Assembly: GCA_030529825.1 (NCBI GenBank)
Contig: JAUMWD010000001.1
Coordinates: forward strand, 249,682-313,681
DNA from: Bacillota bacterium
Lineage (GTDB): Bacteria; Bacillota; Clostridia; Oscillospirales; Oscillospiraceae
Direction of reading: 5' to 3'
Length of the DNA: 64,000 nt
The first letter of the stretch is position 1. Each line of letters starts with the position of its first letter. A program made the translations under genes and the position numbers. Below the pieces are notes generated by a model. The model had not been told where the DNA came from. It did not search any database and was given only the letters and a program-made list of their open reading frames with translations. Below are positions 41,955 to 50,492 of this stretch, one piece after another.

Positions 41955-43521
41955 CTTCCTTGCCTCCCTTGGATTCCTTGATGTTCAGTAACATCCTGCC
42001 CAGGAACAGTCCCATGACAACGGTGGTGAACAAAACATCAAGACAGTTGCCCGTGACATAGCCCACCATCAGGAGGATATCAAGCGCCATGGCAAGACTC
42101 AAATTCTCGAACACATTATCCCAGTTGCGCTTAAACAGCGAGCGCAGGGAATACCACAGAGCGAAGATGACATAGGGGACCATGAAAATCGCTACGCCCA
42201 CCGCACCCAAAGAATAGTACTGGGCGAGATAGTCGTGCTCTAACTTGCAGATGTTGGTTTCACGGGTGGCGGATATGCCGAAGAGCTTGTCCGCGGGATC
42301 ATCGTTTTTATCCACAACGGCAGTGATGATATGGGACTCCAAATAGCGGAAATCGAAGCGGGTGTCAATGGGCTGCTTCATCATTTCGTACCAGAAGTCG
42401 GGGTCATAGTCTAAAGGATAGGCCACCTTGCAGTAGCTCCACTGCAGGGAATACTTCTCGAAGTTGTCGTTCATGTATTCAACGCGATCCTCAAAGGACA
42501 GCTTGTAGTAGGCGTCAATATCCTTCTCCGTGAGCTTCTTCTCCGTCTTTGCGCGCTCCTCGTGGAGCTTTTCCGTGGCAATAGCCTTGCCCACAACGGG
42601 AGAATTGGGGAGAACGGTTATTATAAGCACCGTGATAACCAGAAGCGAAGCCACGGGCGCAATGTACTTTTTGATGTCAGCTCTGTTGAGCTTCTTCGTG
42701 AGAACTGCGGAGAAAAGCACCACAACGATGAAGGCCACAAGCTCAAGCGCTACACCGTAGGAGGAGGTCTGGGTACCCAGCATTATCATGGCAACTGCGT
42801 GCATGAGCACAAGACCTACGCGCCATACCTTGAAGCGGGAAACCATGCGGTAGAGAACTATGGGGTATAGGAACATGAGCAGGGCGGCGGTCTGGTTTGC
42901 GTAGCAGAAGAAGCCCTTGGAGGTGAGCTCCTTTGCGTCGTAATCGTGCACCGCGTCGGTGAACCATGCAAAGATATTTGCGGAAATTGTCTTGTTGGTG
43001 TAGGAGGAAAGGGAAACACAGAGCAGATTGGAAACCACGATGACGCCCGTTACCACGACACAGATAAACTCAATGCAGCGGTAGAACTCCTCCTTGCTGA
43101 CGCACAGCTCATAGGTGAGAAACAGTACAAGGAAAGGCATGAGCATACGCACAACATAATATGCCTCGTGCACCATGCTGTAGCCGTAATTGTCGGGGGC
43201 AACGGATACAAAGTCCACATTGGTAAGATGGTGGATGACAAAGTATGCTGCGGCTATGGCCAGATATACGAGAAGAAGCACGGAGCTTTTTTTGCGCAGG
43301 TTTCCTTTTAAATCGCAAAGGAAGAAGAAAAGCACCATGGCACCGATCCACAGCACCGAGGCCAAGGGCGGAATGGTGAAGCCGATGACGGCGGAAAGCT
43401 TCTCGGTATAAAAATAGTAGCAGTCGAAAAACGGCTGTACAAGTATGAACGCAATAAGCGACAGCTTCAGTAGCTTTGCGCTTTTGCTGTCGGAAAAGGA
43501 CTCTTTGCCTGCTAAAGTCAA
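41941..43521 (-). CDS. O-antigen-ligase/polymerase-like membrane protein
   Basis: A 526-residue protein with 11-12 predicted membrane helices and one long extracytoplasmic loop (about 300-420, rich in charged residues), the layout of Wzy/WaaL-type polymerases and ligases. The start at 43521 (TTG) is preferred because GGAGG (43535-43531) is 8-9 bases upstream. The alternative TTG at 43536 lies inside that ribosome site. It is the first gene of the cluster, driven by a promoter divergent from the glpA-like operon. It would polymerise or ligate glycan outside the membrane. Confidence 0.78.
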   Translation of the reverse strand: MTLAGKESFSDSKSAKLLKLSLIAFILVQPFFDCYYFYTEKLSAVIGFTIPPLASVLWIGAMVLFFFLCDLKGNLRKKSSVLLLVYLAIAAAYFVIHHLTNVDFVSVAPDNYGYSMVHEAYYVVRMLMPFLVLFLTYELCVSKEEFYRCIEFICVVVTGVIVVSNLLCVSLSSYTNKTISANIFAWFTDAVHDYDAKELTSKGFFCYANQTAALLMFLYPIVLYRMVSRFKVWRVGLVLMHAVAMIMLGTQTSSYGVALELVAFIVVVLFSAVLTKKLNRADIKKYIAPVASLLVITVLIITVLPNSPVVGKAIATEKLHEERAKTEKKLTEKDIDAYYKLSFEDRVEYMNDNFEKYSLQWSYCKVAYPLDYDPDFWYEMMKQPIDTRFDFRYLESHIITAVVDKNDDPADKLFGISATRETNICKLEHDYLAQYYSLGAVGVAIFMVPYVIFALWYSLRSLFKRNWDNVFENLSLAMALDILLMVGYVTGNCLDVLFTTVVMGLFLGRMLLNIKESKGGKEVEQH

Positions 43522-43558
43522 GGTTTGTACCTCCAAAGGACATAATAAAACAAATTAC

Positions 43559-43587
43559 ATTCTACTATAATACATATAATTTTGCAA
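43559..43587 (-). promoter_or_regulatory. Promoter of the polysaccharide cluster
   Basis: On the minus strand TTGCAA (43587-43582) and TAGAAT (43564-43559) have a 17-base spacer in AT-rich DNA. The start is about 30 bases before the TTG start. Confidence 0.55.
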
Positions 43588-43610
43588 GAGTTTAGCGTTT
43601 TTCTTGCGCA

Positions 43611-43639
43611 TTGACTTTAAACTGGATTGCTTGTATAAT
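43611..43639 (+). promoter_or_regulatory. Consensus promoter of the GlpA-like operon
   Basis: TTGACT (43611-43616) and TATAAT (43634-43639) have a 17-base spacer. The start near 43646 leaves a leader of about 17 bases, so no riboswitch fits between. Confidence 0.85.
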
Positions 43640-43662
43640 TATTAAGTTAAGAGGTGCTTGAC

Positions 43663-45372
43663 ATGAATATAAAGAGAATTAACAGAGAACTTCATAAGCG
43701 CTTCGGAGACCGCGTAAATGCGTCTTTTGAGGATAACTGCATTCTGCTGCGCGGAGAGCTCGATGAGTGGAGCGAGGTTGTGGAGGCAGGCCAAATGGCT
43801 GCAATACCCAAGGGGAAAATCCATGTGGTGAACGACATCCTATGCTCCGGCGCCGAAGCACAGGAAATGCATATTTCTTCTCTCCGTGACGATGCCCTTG
43901 AGGGGGAGACACCCGATGTGCTTATCATCGGCGGCGGTATCTCCGGCTGCTCCATTGCCAGGGAAATGGCACGCTATAAGCTGGATATCCTGCTTCTTGA
44001 GAAGGAAGCCGACCTTGCATTAGGTGCTTCCGGCAGAAATGACGGCGAGGTACACCCCGGTGTTGACCTTTCAAAGGGTTCCTTAAAGCACAAATATGTG
44101 CGCCGCGGCAACGCCATGTACGACGAAATCTGCCGTGACCTCTCCGTACCCTTTAAACGCGTGGGACAATATGCCTGCTTTAAGGACAAACGCCTAAAGC
44201 CCATTATTTGGTGCTATGCGCAGTACCGCAGAATCCACGACGGCATCAGCGACACTCGCATTGCCTCCTCCGAAGAAATCAAGAAGACTGCACCGCGCCT
44301 GAATAAGGACTTTGCCTTTGCGATCTCCAACCCCAATTCAGGCTCCGTGAGCCCCTACAACCTCACCATTGCCTATGCGGACAATGCCGTGGAAAACGGC
44401 GCGAGGATTTCTCTCAACACCGCAGTGCTGGGTATGGAAACCGAGAATGGAAAAATCATCTCCGTTGAAACCAACAGAGGCACAATAAGACCGAAAATAG
44501 TTATTAACGCCGCCGGCGTATGGTCGGATAAGATAGCCGAAATGGCCGGTGACCGCTTCTTCACCATCCATCCCCGCCGCGGCACAAACTCAATACTTGA
44601 CAAAAAATGCGGCGACACCTTTGCCACCATCGCATCCGTTGTGGGCGTGAAGACCGCCGCAGGCAAGAGCCATACAAAGGGCGGCGGAATACTCCACACC
44701 GCCCACGACAATCTTCTCATAGGCCCCGATGCGGTGGAAACCTATGAAAGAGAAAACACCGCCACAACCGCGGAAAGCATCGAGAGAGTTTTCTCAAAAC
44801 AGAAAATAACCATGCCCACTCTGTCTGAGCGGGAAATCATTACATATTTCACCGGTGTCCGCGCACCCACCTATGAGGAGGACTTCATCATTGAGTGGGG
44901 CAGAAAAACGGAAAACATCTTCCATGTGGCAGGTATCCAGTCCCCGGGCCTTACCACAGCCCCTGCTGTGGCGGTGGATGTTTCCGCAATAGTTGCGGAA
45001 AAGCTGGGCGCGGAGAAAAACGGGGACTTTAATCCCGTGAGAAAGGCAATCCCCGTGCTCAACGAAATGAGCGACGAGGAAAGAGCAAAGCTCATTGAAG
45101 AAAATCCCGACTACGGCATCATCATCTGCCGATGTGAGGAGATAAGCAAGGGAGAAATCCTTGATGCCCTGCGCTCACCTGTGTGTGTTCCCACACTTGA
45201 CGGCATTAAAAAGCGCGTGCGCCCCGGTATGGGCCGCTGCCAGGGCGGCTTCTGCTCACCCCTTGTTACAAAGATTATTGCCCAGGAGCTGGGCATTCCC
45301 GTCACGGAGGTAAGAAAATCCTCCCTTGATGCTCCCATTGTTTTTGAAAGCAGAAAGGGGGAGAAGGCATGA
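43663..45372 (+). CDS. GlpA-like FAD-dependent glycerol-3-phosphate dehydrogenase with BFD iron-sulfur domain
   Basis: A 569-residue flavoprotein. An extra N-terminal region (about 1-80, KRINRELHKRFGDRVNASF) precedes the FAD Rossmann motif IIGGGISG (88-95). The DAO-type domain runs to about 450. The C-terminal BFD-like domain has CRC (489, 491) and CQGGFC (526, 531) as [2Fe-2S] ligands. The architecture matches the A subunit of anaerobic glycerol-3-phosphate dehydrogenase, which oxidises G3P to dihydroxyacetone phosphate. GAGGTG sets the ATG at 43663, not the in-frame GTG at 43654 within it. It overlaps the next gene by 4 bases. The exact substrate is unproven. Confidence 0.87.
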   Translation: MNIKRINRELHKRFGDRVNASFEDNCILLRGELDEWSEVVEAGQMAAIPKGKIHVVNDILCSGAEAQEMHISSLRDDALEGETPDVLIIGGGISGCSIAREMARYKLDILLLEKEADLALGASGRNDGEVHPGVDLSKGSLKHKYVRRGNAMYDEICRDLSVPFKRVGQYACFKDKRLKPIIWCYAQYRRIHDGISDTRIASSEEIKKTAPRLNKDFAFAISNPNSGSVSPYNLTIAYADNAVENGARISLNTAVLGMETENGKIISVETNRGTIRPKIVINAAGVWSDKIAEMAGDRFFTIHPRRGTNSILDKKCGDTFATIASVVGVKTAAGKSHTKGGGILHTAHDNLLIGPDAVETYERENTATTAESIERVFSKQKITMPTLSEREIITYFTGVRAPTYEEDFIIEWGRKTENIFHVAGIQSPGLTTAPAVAVDVSAIVAEKLGAEKNGDFNPVRKAIPVLNEMSDEERAKLIEENPDYGIIICRCEEISKGEILDALRSPVCVPTLDGIKKRVRPGMGRCQGGFCSPLVTKIIAQELGIPVTEVRKSSLDAPIVFESRKGEKA

Positions 45373-46622
45373 AGTACGATGTAATCGTCATCGGCGGCGG
45401 CCCCGCAGGTCTTGCGGCGGCGGTATCCGCCCACGACAACGGCGCAAAGGTGCTCATAGTGGAGCGTGAGGAGCGCCTCGGCGGTATGCTCAAGCAGTGC
45501 ATCCACGACGGCTTCGGCCTCACCACCTTCGGCGAAAAGTTAGCGGGCCCCGAATATGTGGAGCGCTTTATGGATATGGTGCGTGAAAGAAGCATTGAGT
45601 GTTCTCTGCAGACCTTCGTTACACGCATTGACAAAAGGGAAGACGGATTCGATGTTGTAACCGTTTCCGCAAAGGGAATTGAGCATCGCGAGGCGAAAAG
45701 CCTCGTCCTTGCCACTGGCTGCCGCGAGAGAACGGCAAAGCAGGTTTTCATCCACGGCACCCGTCCCGCAGGTGTTTTCACTGCGGGAACTGCACAACAT
45801 TATGTTAACCGACTCGGCGTCATGCCTACGCAGAAATGCGTCATTCTCGGCAGCGGCGACATAGGCCTTATTATGGCACGCAGACTCACCCTTGAGGGGG
45901 CGGAGGTGCTGGGTGTTTATGAGATAAATCCCACTCCCTCGGGACTTACCAGAAACATTCACCAGTGCCTTATTGACTACGATATTCCCCTTCATCTGAG
46001 CCACACCGTCACAAGAGTTTTCGGCAGGGACAGACTTGAAGCGGTTGAGGTTTGCAGGGTCGACGAAAACATGAAGCCCATGCCCGAAACCGCGGAGAGA
46101 ATCGACTGTGACGCCCTCATTGTTTCCGTGGGCCTCATCCCCGAAAACGAGCTTGCGGAAAGCATAGGTGTCATTCTCGATAAGCACACCAAGGGCCCCT
46201 ATGCCGACGGTCAGCTCATGACAAATGTGCCGGGTGTGTTCACCTGCGGCAATGCTCTCCATGTAAACGACCTTGTGGACTTCGTTTCCGCCTCCGGCGC
46301 GGAGGCAGGCCGAAATGCGGCGCTTTTTGCCGGAAACTCAAGGAAAACCGTGGATATGAGCATCGGTAAGGAATTTCAGTACATGGTGCCGCAGCAGCTT
46401 GACTTAAACTCCGACAACTCCAAAATCACCTTCTGGTTCCGTTCCGCAAGGGTGCAGAAAAAATCCGTTCTGCGGCTTAAGGTGAACGGGGAAGAGGTAT
46501 GGAAAAAGAACTACCTTTCTCTGCGTCCTCCGGAGATGCAGGAAATCAAACTGGACATGACAAGCTTCGGAATCGACGAAAGCTCCGCCGTCACATGGGA
46601 AATTGAGGAGGTGCAGGCATGA
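45369..46622 (+). CDS. NAD/FAD-dependent oxidoreductase (pyridine nucleotide-disulfide family), GlpA partner
   Basis: A 417-residue two-dinucleotide-domain flavoprotein. The FAD site is GGGPAG at 9-14 and the NAD(P) site is GSGDIG near 160. The second FAD motif is GVFTCGNALHVNDLVD near 290. A C-terminal domain of about 75 residues is extra beyond the core. In Clostridia this protein type follows GlpA-like genes and precedes DUF1667, and probably passes electrons between the GlpA-like subunit and NAD(H) or another carrier. ATGA overlaps join it to both neighbours, which implies a stoichiometric complex (inference). Confidence 0.88.
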   Translation: MKYDVIVIGGGPAGLAAAVSAHDNGAKVLIVEREERLGGMLKQCIHDGFGLTTFGEKLAGPEYVERFMDMVRERSIECSLQTFVTRIDKREDGFDVVTVSAKGIEHREAKSLVLATGCRERTAKQVFIHGTRPAGVFTAGTAQHYVNRLGVMPTQKCVILGSGDIGLIMARRLTLEGAEVLGVYEINPTPSGLTRNIHQCLIDYDIPLHLSHTVTRVFGRDRLEAVEVCRVDENMKPMPETAERIDCDALIVSVGLIPENELAESIGVILDKHTKGPYADGQLMTNVPGVFTCGNALHVNDLVDFVSASGAEAGRNAALFAGNSRKTVDMSIGKEFQYMVPQQLDLNSDNSKITFWFRSARVQKKSVLRLKVNGEEVWKKNYLSLRPPEMQEIKLDMTSFGIDESSAVTWEIEEVQA

Positions 46623-46996
46623 GAGAGTTTAACTGCATCGGCTGTCCCCGAGGCTGCCTTCTCCATGTGGAGGAGGTAAACGGCGAATTTGTCGTCACGG
46701 GCAACACCTGCATACGGGGACATGATTTCGCCATCAGCGAAATGACCTGCCCCAAGCGCACCATCTGCTCCTCGGTGAAAACTGTTTTTGCCGATGTGCC
46801 CGTGCTCCCCGTAAGGGTTTCCGCAGACATTCCCAAGGACAGAATCTTTGATGTAATGGCGGAAATCAATAAAGTTATGTTAACTGAACGAATCGGGCGC
46901 GGAGATGTTATAATCCCCGATGTGCTGGGACTTGGAGCTGATGTTATTTCCACCAGCGATGTGTTGGTCAGAGAAGAAATTAAAATTACAATATAA
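46619..46996 (+). CDS. DUF1667 protein, cysteine-rich partner of GlpA-like oxidoreductase
   Basis: A 125-residue small protein. Cysteines at 6, 9, 13, 31 and 44 (CIGCPRGC, then NTCIRG and MTCPKR) look like iron-sulfur or zinc ligands, similar to a rubredoxin-sized or molybdopterin-oxidoreductase N-terminal cluster. DUF1667 genes are regularly found third in GlpA/oxidoreductase operons and may be the small electron-transfer subunit. Its start overlaps the preceding stop by 4 bases. No membrane segment is present, unlike the E. coli GlpC subunit. Confidence 0.85.
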   Translation: MREFNCIGCPRGCLLHVEEVNGEFVVTGNTCIRGHDFAISEMTCPKRTICSSVKTVFADVPVLPVRVSADIPKDRIFDVMAEINKVMLTERIGRGDVIIPDVLGLGADVISTSDVLVREEIKITI

Positions 46997-47023
46997 ACGG
47001 TAATAAATTTTGGAGGGAAAATT

Positions 47024-48580
47024 ATGAGCAAGCCTTTGGTACTTACCTATGATGTGGGTACACAGAGTACCCGCGCCGCCCTTGTGGACAAAGAGGGCAA
47101 CATCGTTGATAAGGTTCAGATTAAGTACAAGGAGCCTTATTTCAGACAGGAGCCCGGCTGGGCAGAGCAGAAGACCGACTTCTATTTCGCCCATATGTGT
47201 GCCTGCAGCAAGGTGCTTCTTGACCGCAACAAGGAAAAGGAAAGCGACATCATTGCCGCCGCCATCACCGTTATCCGCGATACACTTGTGTTCCTTGACG
47301 AGCACAACCGCCCCACCCGTGACATCATTCACTGGCTTGACGCAAGAAAATGCGAGTTTGACAATCCCTTCCCCGCATGGAAAACGGCAGCCTTCAAGCT
47401 GGTTGGCATGGATAAGGGCTCCAAGATCGGCTACCGCACCTCCAAGGTAAACTGGGTGCGCCAGAATCAGCCCGAAATCTGGAAAAAGACCAAGAAAATC
47501 GTGTGCCTTCCCGCATACCTTAACTACCGCATGACGGGCAAGCTCGTGGACTCTCCCGCAAACACAATTGCCCACATCCCCATGGACTGGAAAAAGAAAC
47601 AGTGGATGGGCGAAAATGACCTTACCCGCTGCCTATATGATGTTCCTCAGGAAAAGCTGTATGACCTGGTTCCCTCCGGCGAGGTGCTGGGCTATATCAC
47701 TGAGGAGGCCGCAGAGCTCTCCGGCGCTCCAAAGGGCCTGCCCGTAATTGCCACCGGCGCCGACAAGGCCTGCGAAACTCTGGGCCTCTCCGTTGCCAGC
47801 GATGAGAAGGCCGCAATCTCCTTCGGCACCAGCTCCACCATTGAAATGTACAGCGAAAAGTACTTTGAGCCCCAGCAGTTCCTGCCCTCCTATCCTGCTG
47901 TTATCAACAATGCGTGGAACCCCGAAATTCAGGTTTTCCGCGGCTTCTGGATGCTCAGCTGGTTCATTAAGGAATTCGGCGACAAGGACAGAGAAACCGC
48001 TGAAGCTATGGGCATCAGCCCGGAGGAATACCTCAACAACAAGGCCTCCGAGGTGCCTGCAGGCTGTCAGGGACTTATGCTTCAGCCCTACTGGACTCCC
48101 GATGTTCTCAAGCCCGATTCCTACGGCGCAATCATCGGCTTCTCCGATTATCACACCCGCTATCATGTGTACCGCGCCATTATCGAGGGCATCTGCCTCG
48201 AGCTTTATATGTCCATGAAGGCCATGGAAAAGCGCGGCAAGAAGAATATTAAGGAGCTCTTTGTTGGCGGCGGCGGCTCCAAGAGCGACCTCGCCTGCCA
48301 GATTCTCGCCGATACCTTCGGCCTGCCCGTAAAGCGCATCCACACCCATGAGGCCTGCTCCATCGGTGCGGCCATGGTCACCTTCGTTGCCAAGGGTGAA
48401 TTCAAGGACTTTAACGAAGGTATAAAGAGCATGGTTCATATAAAGGATGTATTCACTCCCGACGAAAAGAACCATGAGACCTACATGAATATGTACAACA
48501 AGGTTTACCGCAAGATTTACAAGAATGTAAGACCGCTGTACGCCACTATGAATAACCTCAAAGAAAGGAATATGCTGTAA
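47024..48580 (+). CDS. FGGY-family carbohydrate kinase, substrate uncertain
   Basis: A 518-residue kinase of the ASKHA superfamily, FGGY type. The N-terminal phosphate-1 loop is TYDVGTQSTRAALVD, the second domain has ATGADKACETLG and SFGTSSTIEM, and the C-terminal adenosine loop is FVGGGGSKSDLACQILADTFG. It is not a typical GlpK: the glycerol-kinase GDQQA and NNTYGTG segments are replaced. Substrates could be glycerol, a tetritol, xylulose or another polyol. A GGAGGG ribosome site lies in a 27-base gap after the DUF1667 gene. Its stop overlaps the next ATG, so the kinase product probably feeds the neighbouring flavoproteins. Confidence 0.85.
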   Translation: MSKPLVLTYDVGTQSTRAALVDKEGNIVDKVQIKYKEPYFRQEPGWAEQKTDFYFAHMCACSKVLLDRNKEKESDIIAAAITVIRDTLVFLDEHNRPTRDIIHWLDARKCEFDNPFPAWKTAAFKLVGMDKGSKIGYRTSKVNWVRQNQPEIWKKTKKIVCLPAYLNYRMTGKLVDSPANTIAHIPMDWKKKQWMGENDLTRCLYDVPQEKLYDLVPSGEVLGYITEEAAELSGAPKGLPVIATGADKACETLGLSVASDEKAAISFGTSSTIEMYSEKYFEPQQFLPSYPAVINNAWNPEIQVFRGFWMLSWFIKEFGDKDRETAEAMGISPEEYLNNKASEVPAGCQGLMLQPYWTPDVLKPDSYGAIIGFSDYHTRYHVYRAIIEGICLELYMSMKAMEKRGKKNIKELFVGGGGSKSDLACQILADTFGLPVKRIHTHEACSIGAAMVTFVAKGEFKDFNEGIKSMVHIKDVFTPDEKNHETYMNMYNKVYRKIYKNVRPLYATMNNLKERNML

Positions 48581-50349
48581 TGAGCCACAAACCTTATGAG
48601 GGCTTTGAACCCAAATGGGTCATGGACCCTGCACCCGAGGGAAGCTACCGTTCTATCTTCCGCTGGGGCGATCCCAACTTCTTCAAGGTCCCCAAGGAAT
48701 CACTGTACAAGATGATGAAGGAAGTCTTCAAGATGACCGACGAGGACTTCAAGGAATACTCCGACGATATCGGCTGGGACAAGGTCGAGCTTCCCGACCA
48801 CCCCGTGAAGCTGGCACAGGAGCATCTTGATGCTCTGAAGGAAATCGTAGGGGAGGAGGGCTTCTCCATTGAGGATTATGACCGCCTTTCCGTTGCCTAC
48901 GGCTTCACCGCCTACGATGTTCTCCGCCTGCGCCACAAGATTATTGACTCTCTGCCCGATGTTGTTCTTTACCCCGATACCACCGAGCAGGTGGAAAAGA
49001 TCGTTGCCTATGCAGATGAGCATGACATTCCTCTCTATGTCTACGGCGGCGGCAGCTCCGTCACCCGGGGCGTTGAGCCTGTGAAGGGCGGTATTTCCCT
49101 TGATATGCGTAAGCGCTTCAACAAGGTGCTTTCCTTCAATGAGATTGACCAGACCATCACCGTTCAGGCGGGCATGTCCGGTCCCGACCTTGAAAAGACC
49201 CTGCAGAATGCTCCCGAGCTTTTCGGCGCAAAGCGTCAGTACACCTGCGGCCACTTCCCCCAGAGCTTCGAATACTCCTCTGTGGGCGGCTGGACCGTCA
49301 CCCGCGGCGCAGGTCAGAACAGCACCTACTACGGCTGCATTGCAGACATCGTTCTGTCCCAGAAGTACGCAACCCCCATCGGCCCCATTAAGACCAGCCA
49401 CTATCCCCGTGAGGCCTGCGGTCCCGACCTTAACCAGATTATGATGGGCTCCGAGGGCACCTTCGGCGTTCTTACCGAGGTTACTCTTAAGGTCCACCGC
49501 TGGATGCCCGAAAACCGCAAGCGCTTCAGCTACATCTTCAAGACCTGGGACGATGCCATGAAGGCAGCCCGTGAAATGATGCAGCACGAGTGCGGCTTCT
49601 CCTCCGTTTTCCGTCTTTCCGATCAGGAGGAGACCAACATGATGCTCCGCCTTTACAATGTTGACGATACTCCTCTGTATCCTCTTCTTGAGAAGATGGG
49701 CTACAAGGACATGGAGCGCTGCCTCTTCCTGGGCTTCACCGACGGCGAGAAGGGCTACTCCAAGAATGTTGCAAAGAACATTGCAAAGATTGCCCGTCAG
49801 CACGGCGGCTTCCCCCTTACGGGCTATGTCTGCAAGAGCTGGGAGAAGGGCCGCTTCAATGACCCCTATCTCCGTGACACCCTCATGGACTTCGGTATCA
49901 CCACGGATACTCTGGAATGCACCGTCAACTGGTCCAACATGGAGCAGGTGCATCTTGATGTGCGTAAAATTTGCCACGCTCTGCCCAACACCGTCGTTAC
50001 CACCCACATGAGCCATTGCTATCCTCAGGGCGCAAACCTTTACTTCATCTTCCTCACCCGTATGCAGGACGAGAAGGAATTCAAGGCCTATCACAGCACC
50101 ATTCTTGACGCAATCCAGCGCAGCGGCGCCTCCATCAGCCATCACCACGGCATCGGCAAGATGTTCGCTCCATGGCTTGAGGGCTACATCGGTGAGAAGG
50201 AATACGGCGTATTCAAGGTTCTGAAGAACTACTTCGACCCCAAGTACAACATGAATCCCGGCGGCACCATCGGTCTTGACCTCAAGCCCGAGGAAAAGAA
50301 GTTTGACCGCCAGTACACCGATTACGAAAAGCAGCAGAAAAAAGACTGA
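48580..50349 (+). CDS. FAD-binding oxidoreductase resembling alkylglycerone-phosphate synthase (AGPS)
   Basis: A 589-residue FAD_binding_4/FAD-oxidase_C (vanillyl-alcohol-oxidase fold) protein. The FAD diphosphate loop is YGGGSSVTRG near 154-163, with SSVGGWTVTRGAGQNS and MGSEGTFGVLTEVT following. Two active-site features of alkyl-DHAP synthases are present: a tyrosine in YFIFLTR (about 488) and a triple histidine in SHHHGIGK (about 520-522). These suggest DHAP-backbone or glycerol-phosphate chemistry rather than lactate/glycolate oxidation. Co-operonic GlpA-like enzymes would make or use DHAP-type products. No acyl-DHAP-forming acyltransferase is visible here, so ether-lipid synthesis is only a hypothesis. 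Confidence 0.82.
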   Translation: MSHKPYEGFEPKWVMDPAPEGSYRSIFRWGDPNFFKVPKESLYKMMKEVFKMTDEDFKEYSDDIGWDKVELPDHPVKLAQEHLDALKEIVGEEGFSIEDYDRLSVAYGFTAYDVLRLRHKIIDSLPDVVLYPDTTEQVEKIVAYADEHDIPLYVYGGGSSVTRGVEPVKGGISLDMRKRFNKVLSFNEIDQTITVQAGMSGPDLEKTLQNAPELFGAKRQYTCGHFPQSFEYSSVGGWTVTRGAGQNSTYYGCIADIVLSQKYATPIGPIKTSHYPREACGPDLNQIMMGSEGTFGVLTEVTLKVHRWMPENRKRFSYIFKTWDDAMKAAREMMQHECGFSSVFRLSDQEETNMMLRLYNVDDTPLYPLLEKMGYKDMERCLFLGFTDGEKGYSKNVAKNIAKIARQHGGFPLTGYVCKSWEKGRFNDPYLRDTLMDFGITTDTLECTVNWSNMEQVHLDVRKICHALPNTVVTTHMSHCYPQGANLYFIFLTRMQDEKEFKAYHSTILDAIQRSGASISHHHGIGKMFAPWLEGYIGEKEYGVFKVLKNYFDPKYNMNPGGTIGLDLKPEEKKFDRQYTDYEKQQKKD

Positions 50350-50357
50350 TTCGCAAT

Positions 50358-50391
50358 AAAAAATTCCCCGACAGCGTCGGGGAATTTTTTT
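50358..50391 (+). terminator. Terminator of the GlpA/AGPS-like operon
   Basis: AAATTCCCCGAC pairs with GTCGGGGAATTT across an AGC loop, followed by TTTTTTT. It is 9 bases after the stop codon. Confidence 0.92.
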
Positions 50392-50403
50392 GCTCTTTTT
50401 GTA

Positions 50404-50432
50404 TTGCAGAGGTGAAAAATCGGTGGTAAAAT
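50404..50432 (+). promoter_or_regulatory. Promoter of mgtE
   Basis: TTGCAG (50404-50409) and TAAAAT (50427-50432) have a 17-base spacer. The leader of about 54 bases is too short for an M-box magnesium riboswitch. Confidence 0.6.
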
Positions 50433-50492
50433 AACTTGTTAGGAAAATTTGCAAGTTTCCCTGCGAGAATCAGCGAAAGGAGGCCGTGTCCT

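Noticed and set aside
50392..50492. M-box magnesium riboswitch upstream of mgtE
   Set aside because: The leader from the predicted start to the ATG is only about 54 bases, far shorter than the roughly 160-base M-box, and no expression platform is seen.
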